DNA from: Exophiala sp. HKRS030
Taxonomy: Eukaryota; Ascomycota; Eurotiomycetes; Chaetothyriales; Herpotrichiellaceae
Length of the DNA stretch: 64,000 nucleotides
Assembly (NCBI GenBank): GCA_023897205.1
Contig: JAHWDD010000001.1
Location: forward strand, 3,596,001-3,660,000
Reading direction: 5' to 3'
The notes under the pieces are model-generated. The model made no database searches. It had not been told where the DNA came from and worked only from the letters and a program-made list of their open reading frames with translations. The position numbers were made by a program, and so were the translations under genes. Shown here in pieces: positions 35,577 through 45,299 of this stretch. Numbering within the stretch: position 1 is the first letter of the stretch; every line of letters starts with the position of its first letter.

Positions 35577-37260
35577 ATTGTTCAAAGGCTCTCCTCGGAC
35601 ACAAGAACCTAATATAGAACGGTTCACTGCCGAGTCACAAAGATCAAGGGTATATTGCTGTACTAAAGTCGTATCACCGTGATAGATAAGATCAATCTTA
35701 GATCTCTGGAAGTTGGCATATCATGTCTTATCTAGTCTCATCTAATTTAATCTCTTCACTATAGAACCATTAGAGAGTGGAGCCAAAGACCTAGTACTGT
35801 ATACAACTCTACTGCCCGCCACCATCGTAGAGAGGATTATGAACCGCGATTGCCGCACCTGCCGCACTGCTGTGACTATGGGCTGCATATGTGGCAACAA
35901 TTTGTTAAATCACACACGATAAATCGAGCCTAGAAAGGAAAACTGACTTCACACGATCTGAAAATGCCGGTATCTGAATCCTTGGACACAGAAACCGAGT
36001 CTTCTACAGTGTTCAGACACAGTGCTTGTCGCTTCTATCGATTCACACGAAGAATAGTAGTGTGAATTTGGCCTATCGTTCTTCTCCTCCTTACACTTAC
36101 ACTCTTATGAGATGACGAAGGCGAGATGCCGAAATCTTACGATCGCTTCAATTATCGACACTCTCAAAAGTTTCTTCTGAATAGTGTCTAGCTAGTAAAG
36201 AAATGTGAATTAACTTCTCATATCACGGTTTTTCCTAGATTAGATCTTCAGCCGGTGGTAGCAACGATAGTAGATCAAACAAACTCCTCGAACTCCTTGA
36301 TTGGCCAGTAAATGTGTAATGATAGCTGTACCGAAGAGTGAGGTTGCACCTTTCGTGAGGCACGCATTCCGCTCAACTGCTTCCTGAATTATACAATTTG
36401 ATTTAATGAGAGCTCCGTACCCAGGAAGACGACGCTTAGTATGAACAGCCTGGTGGATGTTCACAATACACGGTTCTCAGCCCACCGCAATATCCTGTCT
36501 AATGGCCGAACCGAGGGGTGGAGCGTCATCTTGATTTCGCATGTCAATGATCTGTTTTCCACGCATGAAACATTAAGCTGTGTTATCTCTACTCTCTTTG
36601 TAAACTGCAGGTGAGGAGTATTACTTGACCGTCTGCGAACATGATCTTCAGTTATCCGCAATATCCGATCATCTTTGTAGCTGCGCTCCACCAACGTATA
36701 GGTGGCTAGCTCGGTGTCGGTTATAACGCAGTATGGTCAAATTTTTGGGCCGGGATCACGGTGCACTGTGTTAGGGGACGAAAGCTACTGAGCAGCCTAA
36801 ATAGCACACGCTACCGACCCTATGAGAATAGTCACTCGTTATGACGATGATGGGCACAGAGCTATTTGAAGTTGCATTAACATACGTAACACGATGACCA
36901 GCAAGGAAGTCAAGACTCTCCAAGTCATTCCACTGCGATGGTCGCCAGGCATCTTGTAGGAAACATCTAACGGTCGCGTGGGTTCTTCAGTCAATCGTTC
37001 CAATCCCATCCGCTGGGCCTAGGATGGTAGCTACGTGTGAGACTCGGGTGGTCAATAAAAGTCTTCCAACAGCATAGATTTTATTTAAAGGAGAGATCTT
37101 CCCAGAGCAGTATCCATCTATTCAGTAGTAGTAGCAGCTCATCCGAAGAAGAGTCGAGTTTTGGACTGACGAGATGCTATGTTTGACTCACCTTGCCCAA
37201 CCACAAGGGTCACATCAGCCAGATCTCTCTGTCTGTCGCCCAGTGAGCCGTATCGTACTC
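35577..37260. other. intergenic, possible degenerate remnants
   Basis: This 1.7 kb is relatively AT-rich. It has a minus-strand frame at 36240-36464 with protein-like stretches (e.g. LFGTAIITHLLANQGVRGV) but no family I can name; it may be another remnant. No gene is called. Confidence 0.3.
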
Positions 37261-37593
37261 TCAACGAATTCGCCGTAGGTCCGCTCCGTCAATGTCGCTC
37301 GCAACCTGCCTTGTGGTCTCCCGCCCCCTCAATATTCTGCCCTGTTCATCACGTTCTCCTATCAAAGGCACGTCCAGCTCGACGTTACTCCCATCCATTT
37401 TCGCGATCTTCACCACGTGGCGATCTGCGATCCTGTTCTCTTCCTGCACCAGGAGTTCGACATCGACGTCCATCAAGTGGGTAATGCTCCGTATCTTCTA
37501 CACGTGCTCCTTGAACTCGCCGTACGTGGAGCTGTGGCGGTCGATGACCTGAATGTGATCTGGACTTAGCCGGGGGAAGAGCAAGGGCGGCAT
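37261..37593 (-). pseudogene. NTF2/SnoaL-like fold remnant
   Basis: A 111-codon minus-strand frame begins MPPLLFPRLSPDHIQVIDRH. It is interrupted by a TAG at 37500-37498 (EFKEHV-stop-KIRSITHLM) and continues DVDVELLVQEENRIADRHVV, then LIGERDEQGRILRGRETTRQ. The second half has the strand pattern and closing GER-x(n)-ETTR signature seen in fungal SnoaL-like/NTF2-fold small proteins, hence the tentative call. A segment VAVHNVAFRILEEWVDGFLS (37730-37665) may be an upstream exon, but the phase does not fit cleanly, suggesting additional damage. Functional members are often polyketide cyclase-like or accessory pathway enzymes; here no activity is expected. Confidence 0.4.
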
Positions 37594-38126
37594 CACCCTG
37601 TTTCTTAATTGGGGTTGAGTCACGAGCAGGTAAACCACACCGTGGCACCTCTCATTGTCAGACCTGCACGAATCGGCTCAGAAAGCCATCAACCCATTCT
37701 TCTAGGATTCGAAAGGCCACGTTGTGAACGGCGACAGACGCTGGCGACGACGTCAAACCCGCTGGGACAAGGCTGTGGCAAGAAAGGGGCCTAAAGGCTA
37801 GCTGGGATCCGCGAAAGACAGGGCGCTGCCAAACGTGGGGCAATCTTAACAAAAATCCAAATATGACCACGTCCATTGTGCCGACATATCCTGCACACCT
37901 CTTAAGCCTTGTCGATAGCACGACTTTCGTGAACAAAGATGACAAAACCAGCCCTGCATCGCTAGGAGCCCGCGTTCGAGGGCCAGCCAGTGAAACACTG
38001 ACAGCGGACTATTTGGATTGGGACATTGATGAAATTCCGTATGCCACGAAGGAAGCGCCAAACATGGGAAATGGGATGTGAAGATGCCTTTACTTCACTA
38101 GTGTGACTTGGTAGGGCCAAGCCATG
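37594..38126. other. spacer with possible upstream remnant
   Basis: Contains the possible upstream exon of the SnoaL-like remnant (about 37665-37745) and the 3' flank of the FAD oxidoreductase pseudogene. No independent gene seen. Confidence 0.35.
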
Positions 38127-39555
38127 TCAGACTTCGTCATGGCTGAGATTCATGCCCTTGTCGTCTTCCAAAACTCCCGCTCTGGCCAGGTTGTGGCGGT
38201 CAAGGAGCGCACCATTCTCAAGTAGCACTCTCCGGACTTCGCCAGGATCAGGATCGGCTCCGGTCGCTACCCGCAATGCTGCCGCTATGCCTGCTGCTTG
38301 TCCAGTTGCCAGTGCTGTACCCATGACACAGACAGCGCTGGAAGCTGCCTGGTCGCCATCAACACAGCGCCCGGCACAGAACAGATTTGGTGTGTTGATG
38401 CTATGCAAACAACGCAGTGGGATTTCGAAGGTTCCCTCGGGCGGCGTCGTGAACAGGATCGGCCAATCTTCCTTGGTACTGTCATGTCACTCCATATACC
38501 AGGCTCCAACGGCGACGGTGTCATCAAAATAGTTACCTTTGACAATGTCAGCCCTCGTCAGCCGATACCGTGAGTTGATGTGGCGAGATTCGCGCGCGCC
38601 AAAGTTGGGTCCGGTGGACACGAGATACATGTTCTCATGCCCGGGCAGCTTGCGAAGAATATTCAAGGTACACCTTGGCTTGGATTCTTCCCTGCCTCTC
38701 TGCAGCAGAGATGCTGACGCTGTCTCTGGCGTCGTACCGTGCCGAGGCCATATATGTGCAAATGTCCCCAGAACCAGGCAGCTTGATAAGGACACCGACA
38801 TTTCGAGGTACAATCTTCTTCAACGCCGGATTTTGCTCTTTCGCGGCAATTATGGCATCGCGCCACAGACTAGAAGACGGGTTCGCCTGCGTCAGGCCAC
38901 CAAATCGAGTCGCCAATGAGCCCATGTTGATATGCCCATGGTTGCCATATCTCGTTGAGGCGCCGGCGTGGGCCGCCAAATCGCCGTCTCCGGAGCAGTC
39001 AATGAATGCTTTTCCGAAAATCTTTCGCCGACCTTTGCGTTCCTGGATGTTGATGCTTGATAGATTACTGTCGCTTCTCTCGCCCCCAACGACCGTACAA
39101 TGAAGGACAGTCTCGATCCCATAAGCAGCCATTACATCATCCAGCACGCGCTTCAACCCTTCTGGATCGACATTCTGAACCCCCACCGTTAGTTGTCTGG
39201 CGCTCAAAATTCAATTTTCTGGGTTTATCTGTACCTAGACATATGCAACTATCTTATCTGGAGTCGCAGCAGCCGAACCATCGGTTACCAATTTCGAATG
39301 GATTTCTGACCAGATGGCCCCAAACGCTCTTCTCGGCTTGTGCTCGACACCGTACAGCCCGCAATAAGACGTGACACCTCGATGGGTTGCAGCGCCGCCG
39401 AGGCAACCTTCCGATTCTATGATCAGGACACGAGCATGGGGCGCTGCTTGTTTCGCTCCTATTGCAGCACCAATCCCGGCAGCTCCGCCACCAACGACAA
39501 TGACATCGTACGATGTATCAGACTCGTGATCAGGCCTCGTGGCATGGGGCGACAT
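38127..39555 (-). pseudogene. FAD-dependent oxidoreductase, broken by stops and a frameshift
   Basis: The ATG at 39555 opens a Rossmann FAD-binding region: YDVIVVGGGAAGIGAAIGAK, then ESEGCLGGAATHRG. After an intron the frame continues at 39174 with NVDPEGLKRVLDDVMAAYGI and the second FAD motif FIDCSGDGDLAAHAGA. Three lesions follow. A TAG (39237-39235) sits at the end of exon 1 if the canonical donor is used. A one-base shift occurs near 38660-38668 between QAKVYL and NILRKLPGHEN. A TGA at 38489-38487 follows VGAWYME. Afterwards the frame resumes through NLFCAGRCVDGDQAASSAVC and MGTALATGQAAGIAAAL to a stop at 38127. The order matches the FAD_oxidored family, common in bacterial-like fungal accessory genes. 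No function expected now. Confidence 0.8.
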
Positions 39556-39905
39556 TGTGCGTGGTTTTGTTTGTTGTGTGCTGAACTTTTGGCGTCTTGA
39601 GGTCGGAAGAGTTGTACCTATACGTCGCTCAGCGCGGCTATAGTAGCTATCGGAGAAGCAGGGAGTCTCTATGGAAGGCCGTCAGAACCGATCCAATCTA
39701 TATTGGAACGTCACCTTAGTATTCGTCTCACATATATACAGGGAATTTGTTGTATTGTAAGTGTTTCGATGTCGCGGAGGCAAATGCCGCAGTTCCGCCG
39801 CACTCATGGTGACACACGATATCCATTCCCGACCCTTGACTTCAGTGATCCATAACGGAGAACAGTCTCGTCCGGGCGCTCATGTTGACACTCCGGCCAT
39901 GCTGA
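39556..39905. other. divergent spacer between two pseudogenes
   Basis: This 350 nt lies between the FAD oxidoreductase start (minus strand) and the aldolase-like remnant (plus strand). It would have been their shared promoter. No coding frame seen. Confidence 0.45.
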
Positions 39906-40693
39906 GATCGGGATTTGGTCCTGATACCCGCAGCAGAGGCCAAACAGGCACCTCTCATCCTCCAGCTTTTCCTCTGGGCCATTACCTACAGCGACGGATA
40001 GCTGGTTCATGCCGCTGCACATCATGCCCGAAGAGGCTCGGTGAAGGTTCCCTTACATTTGGATCATGCGCAGAACGAGGAGCTGAGCAAGCACGCCGCG
40101 GCGAATTTGCCATTCGGGTCCATCATGATTGACACGAGCCGTTACGAGATGGACGAAAATCTCAAATCACCCGCCAGCTAGTCGCCTTCTGCAGCGAACA
40201 CAAGACCACGACCGAGGCAGAGCCTAGGCGGATCGAGAGAGAAGAAGATGCGTCGCGGACACGGCAGGCCTCAATTGTATACTGACTTCAGCCGACCAAG
40301 TCGAGAACTTCATTGCCACTAGAATCGACTTTCTAGTTCCCGCCTCTGGAAACGTCCACGGTGACTATGAACCGCGAGGACCGATACTGGATTATGGATT
40401 GTCTCGCCATGATAGGAGAAAAGGTCGCCGACAGAATACGCCTTATAGTCCACGGCACCAACAACTGGCCTGAGCATATCACGAAACTAGGTGTCGATAG
40501 GGAATGCGTCAAGACCAACGTGAATGAATTGGGTTTGCTTGCTTGCCTGAACTATCTCAAGTCCTGCGCACCAGGTAAATCTTTGACCACCACGATGGAC
40601 GGGGGCAATGGAGATTCAGAGACTTACCGAATGGGATATTCATGTATGTGGGAGTGCCCGCAGGGCATAAAGATTTTCCAGTCATCCTGCTAG
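39906..40693 (+). pseudogene. class II fructose-bisphosphate-aldolase-like gene, multiply frameshifted
   Basis: Read across frames, the plus strand gives the aldolase II order. AAEAKQAPLILQLF comes first, then a TAG at 39999-40001. VPLHLDHAQNEEL (metal-binding His region) and PFGSIMIDTSRYEMDENLK follow. After a shift near 40166: TRQLVAFCSEHKTTTEAEP. After a second shift near 40250-40257: DTAGLNCILTSADQVENFIA, IDFLVPASGNVHGDYEPRGP. After a third shift near 40397-40403: AMIGEKVADRIRLIVHGTNN, VKTNVNELGLLACLNYLK. Known class II enzymes use zinc to cleave ketose bisphosphates; fungal accessory copies act on other ketoses. The N-terminus is not recognisable. Three frameshifts and a stop rule out activity. 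Confidence 0.85.
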
Positions 40694-40793
40694 ATTAATC
40701 TCCACCAAATTCTCTCAAATTACGCATGGAAGGCGCTCTGTTGAGATCTAGATTGACGAGAGCTGATTTCACGAACAGGACAGGTCAATTTTG

Positions 40794-41204
40794 ATGGGCC
40801 CTTATCTATCACGAGAGAACAAGCACGAGCTTTTAGGAGGCCTTTCAAGGGAAGTGACAGTTAGAAGAAGCACGACAGCTGTTAACGATTGTAGAGTCTT
40901 GGATTTAGGAAATTTCACTGACCTTGCTATCAGCACAAACTCGAAACAGTATCGAGTTCATCGTGGTATTGTCTGTTGTCAGTCTGACGTTCCGTCTCGG
41001 ATTCTCATACATAGCAAACATGTGCTAGTCTCATTCTCTTTCCTAGATCCCCTTCATCATAGGTCTGCCATACTCATACCACTAGTACCTCTGCAGCATA
41101 TCGAACACTCAAGAGACTGCTCAATCACGTTTGTTATGCGTCAAAGGTCTCGGCGGGCACCCAGGATGATTTTGGCAAGGCATGGCAGGGGATGGCATGG
41201 TTAG
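40794..41204 (+). pseudogene. BTB/POZ domain fragment
   Basis: An ATG-initiated 136-codon frame contains NFTDLAISTNSKQYRVHRGI then VCCQSD (about 40911-40985). This is the start of a fungal BTB/POZ domain (F-x-D-L-x-I, K-x-Y-x-V-H-R-x-I-V-C-x-Q-S). The similarity ends abruptly after QSDV, where BTB proteins normally continue with FF-x-A-C and the remaining helices. The following residues look random, and neither other frame restores the domain. BTB domains mediate protein-protein contacts, often with Cul3. Here it is most likely a truncated relic. Confidence 0.5.
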
Positions 41205-42483
41205 CGGCCAGCAGAAGGATTTGCCATCCCAATCCCAACCAAAGGACAAGGACTCCGGTCATTTCCCGCCTTATCGTCCATCGCCTACTGTACGGGGCGC
41301 ACTGTGCATGAGTGTGTCGTCAACCACACTGCGAAGCTTCCCACTCATAAAACCACCTCCGACTCCTTGCGATAATTCCAACCTGGTCCCACATGCGCCC
41401 TGTCAGCTACGGAGTCCTTGGGCACTCGAAGATTCCCATTTAATTCCCCTGGCACTACGGCTACAGCCACGATACGGAGTATTGGAGGGTACGACGCCGA
41501 GATCGACTACTGTCCCAGGCACTGCTTGCGAAATCTCTCTCCTTTACGCGTACGAGTACCTCTGACGGTCCCCTCCCTGGGTACGAGTACTCGTATAGAA
41601 CTCTGTACATACAAGTGGCCGAATATCGCTGCGGCTGAACAGTGCCGCACTAGGCCCGCCCACTCCATCCACAGTCCCATTGACGCGAGATCCACCAAAC
41701 TTGGCGTGCCCGGGGGTTTCGTCCACAGACACACAGACCCTCCGGAATAATGGTCTGCCAGCTTGCAACGAGGCGTCAGTGGCTGCGCACGGCGGGCTTG
41801 GCGCCTACGTAGAGGCACGAGCATGTGGATTCTGATTGGGATCCAGCATCATTCCCACTCAGCTAGCACGGGTGGCCATGGGCCATCAAAGCGCTTCTGA
41901 TGGCACATCAGGCTTGCGAAACGGGTCGCGATTTTCGCTTGGATAAAGACAGGTCTCTTGAAATCCGACTGAAATGACAATCAGGTATTGTACTTGAATC
42001 AGGCTCTTTACCTCACCAGTATCCATACCTATTCTCAAGCTGTACGAGCTGATCTCCGCCCTGACCAAGTTATTTCGAACTCCTGTCCATGTCAATCCAT
42101 CACCATTTTTGTTGAAACTCTTGGGATCTTTGCCGGGTCTAATTGACTTCGCCCCCCCTTCAGCTTGGATGCAACGGCTTGCATAAGAAGAGCCTCCAAC
42201 GACCTTCCTTCTGGTGCAATTACTTTACGTCCCAACCCTCCTTGCGAAATCCCCACGTTACAACTGCACGTTTGGTCTTCCCCGGGCCCAACGCCCGTCC
42301 TTATCTTTTGGCAGATCAGCGCGAGAGTTCGAGACTATTACGTTCGTTACCCAGCCTTTTGTTCTTCCCACGCGGAATTAACCTCATCGACCATATCCTC
42401 GGTGCCAACTGCTCAAAGCACATTCCCAGGCAAAACGAAAACTTGGTACGAAAGTCGCCCACACGCTCGTTACATCTCTCACA
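41205..42483. other. intergenic, promoter of sulfotransferase-like gene
   Basis: This 1.3 kb contains TACGGAGT elements near 41408 and 41471 and no supported coding frame. Confidence 0.5.
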
Positions 42484-43377
42484 ATGGCTTCCGGTATCCC
42501 ATACACCCCCAAGCCTGCGACCGACATCTTTACCCCATATCAGACCGATATCAATCGACGAGAATGCAAGAGAATAGTGCCCATGCGAGTTCTCGCACTC
42601 GGTCTTGGCCGAACGGGCACTGCGTCGCTGCGAGCCGCCCTCAAAGAGTTGGGCTACACGGACACATACCACATGATGTCTGCGAGCGTTGAGAACCCGC
42701 CGGACTGCCTCTGCTGGATGGATGCCTTTGCGGCCAAGTACGAGGGCAAGGGCAAGTTCGGTCGTGAAGAGTGGGACGCCCTGTTCGGTCACTGCCAGGC
42801 CGTATGCGACTGGCCTGCGGTCGCCTTCGCCAAAGAATTGATCGAGGCCTACCCCGAGGCCAAGATCATCATCACAACTCGAGACGTCGACTCGTGGCAC
42901 GCTTCCGTCATGAAGACGGTCAACTGGCGCGCGAACGACCCCGAGCTCAAGGCCGTCGCCAACTTCGACTGGGCCGCTGGACTATACCACCCCATGCTAC
43001 GCAAATTCTGGAAGTACTTCTTCAACGACGACTTCGAACAGTCAGGCAAAGAACGGTTCCACGACTACTACAAGGAGATCCGCGAACTAGTGCCTCCTGG
43101 AAAGTTGCTCGAGTACCGCGTCAGCTCTGGCTGGAGGCCTCTGTGCGAGTATCTCGGCGAGCCGATCCCCGACAAGCCATTCCCCCGGTCCAACGACGCA
43201 GACGGCTTCGTCCAACGATGTCGAACTCAGAACCGCAAGCAGATGATGAATGTCATCTTCCGCGCTTTGGTCGTTGGAGTACCAGTGGTCGCAACGGCGC
43301 TGTCTGCTACGTTTGCCTACACCCACCACCTCCCCAAAGTGGCCCAGAACACTTCCCTGTTCACTGCAGCCTCCTGA
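42484..43377 (+). CDS. P-loop sulfotransferase-like protein with C-terminal anchor
   Basis: Single exon, 297 aa, ATG preceded by ACA. MRVLALGLGRTGTASLRAAL is the 5'-phosphosulfate (PSB) P-loop of the Sulfotransfer_4-like family, common in fungi and often annotated only as P-loop NTPase. AYPEAKIIITTRDVDSWHAS carries the beta-strand plus Arg/Ser of the 3'-phosphate-binding region (TTRDVxSWxxS). Later marks are RVSSGWRPLCEYLGEPIPDK and PFPRSND, typical of the family C-terminus. A hydrophobic helix ALVVGVPVVATALSATFAY near residues 263-282 probably anchors it to a membrane. Known sulfotransferases move sulfate from PAPS to acceptors, but the activity of this fungal subfamily is unproven. Codon use is GC-rich and intact. 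Confidence 0.85.
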   Translation: MASGIPYTPKPATDIFTPYQTDINRRECKRIVPMRVLALGLGRTGTASLRAALKELGYTDTYHMMSASVENPPDCLCWMDAFAAKYEGKGKFGREEWDALFGHCQAVCDWPAVAFAKELIEAYPEAKIIITTRDVDSWHASVMKTVNWRANDPELKAVANFDWAAGLYHPMLRKFWKYFFNDDFEQSGKERFHDYYKEIRELVPPGKLLEYRVSSGWRPLCEYLGEPIPDKPFPRSNDADGFVQRCRTQNRKQMMNVIFRALVVGVPVVATALSATFAYTHHLPKVAQNTSLFTAAS

Positions 43378-45299
43378 TGAGAAGTCAAAGGAGGTGCAGC
43401 CGAGACAATTTTTCTTTATACTATCTTTACTAGGGATGATCTGTATATAGCTAGGCGTTTGGATTGATTATGATTTTTGGTGTATACGGAGGTGGACTCC
43501 ATCCATCAAAGTTGTCACGACACGAGTGATGTACAGATTGCACACACCTCTCATTGTCAATCGCATTAATATTGGCGGGGACGGGATCTTCTCGAACAAA
43601 AAGGGTGAAGGGTTGGGAGTCGCTTCTGGGTCATGGTACTCGGTACAGTTCTTTGAACATACGCCATACAAGATAATGCGATAAGGCAGAAGTATGGGTA
43701 GTGAGTACATAGGTAGCCGCAGTATAAAGAAGTCAGGCTTCTTGACCCAAACACAGGAATCGGACAGAGTCTCACATCTTATCGAATTATGATCACTTGT
43801 TGATGCGTTTCGGGACCCGGGGAGAGGGAGTTTGGCATGCAAAAACGCAATCTTGACCTTGGGGCTCGGCTGTTGGACTCGTCGGTAACCCCCATCCAAT
43901 GCTGGACAATTCGGCCGGGATGTGGCCATGGCATTTTGTATTGTATTCTTGTTATCTCGCTTAAGACCCCGACGGGGGATGAGTCGGCAGCAGGGAACAG
44001 AGATTTGATACGCGGACATTCTGACGGTTCAATCCATAGGAACATGCTCATTCGGCCATGTGCCCTACATAGGAGTCAAAGGGGAAGAAGTTTCAAGAGG
44101 CTCGACACAAAATCTGCACTGTAATCAGTCACGGTGAATTCTTGCACTCCATACCCCATGTGATTGCGTGTAGTCTTACGAGTCCTATGGGAATCTTTTT
44201 CCCTTTCCCACTCTCGTGCCTGGGAAGAGGTGACGAAGATCAAACTAGGGCACCTTAGGTACAAGTACGTAAAATAAAGCGGGCTCCGCTTTTCGGCAAG
44301 CCGAATGGCCATGGTTGATAAGCTTCTCTCCCCTACGGAGGCTACTGCGTACAGCTTTGACAGATCCATGATGGCGGGTTCGAACTGAGAGATGGAGCGA
44401 GGAGAAGAACTCAAAATGCTCCGATACCGAGTACTACTCACAGCCACCTCGATTTTCTAGGTGAGATCTCCAAGGGTACTTCGTGGCACGGTATGTAGAT
44501 TGTACTGCTGACTCGTCCCCGTACAGAACCACCTCATCGGTCCAGATTACGAAACACCCAGCCTTGTTACAGATTGAACATGTCATACTCCTTACTGTAG
44601 GGACAATGAAGGTGCTCGTACTGTACAGATCTCTCTTATCTGTTCAAACATCTACTCGTGCAATAAGGTTCATTAGTCTCTGGAAGTCTGTGTGTCGCTA
44701 GTTGTCGATGACTTCAGCTTCTCCTTCGCAGTCCGGACGACGAGCACGAGAGCATCCGTGCACTTCTCCCAACACAATATTCAGCCAGATATTGAGTTTT
44801 CCTTTTTTTTGGTTGCGACCTTTCAGGGTTGAATTTTACATGTTCCTCCTGGCCTCATATTGTTATCAACATTAAATAGGTGCTGACAACTCGTCACTAC
44901 GGAGTACTCCCCACCGCATATCCGGCACCCACGGCCTGATCCTTCTCCGGCGCCAACTTTCGGAGGGCTGTTCTAAGTAACTTGGCATCGCTTTCCAAGT
45001 GCTGAGTACCGAGAGAACTGGATCCAGCTCCATCCACTTTGAAGTGATTGCCCAGCCCGCCTTTTCACTCGTGACAAACGGGGTTTTTTTGGTGTCTACA
45101 GCAAGCTACTCCCGTAATCAGCATCAGCAACTACTATTCAGACCTTCCGCGTTTGGCGTTTGATTTGACTGCCCATCAGACTGGCTTGGTTTGATTCTGT
45201 TTGACAGTTCACGACCATCCTCTACTAGTTGTCTGTCCTCTAGCGACGAGAGGTCGAATTGGCTTCCATGCTGCACCCGTACCCGGCACACGAGCTGTC
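43378..45299. other. intergenic, no supported gene
   Basis: A 1.9 kb spacer with ACGGAGTACTCC at 44900-44911 and TGTACAG-type elements near 44619. Frames on both strands lack motifs. No gene seen. Confidence 0.5.

Noticed and set aside
36240..36464. Protein-like minus-strand frame in the decayed block
   Set aside because: Composition is suggestive of a relic, but no family could be recognised.
42316..42900. 194-codon minus-strand frame
   Set aside because: Antisense to the start of the sulfotransferase-like gene.
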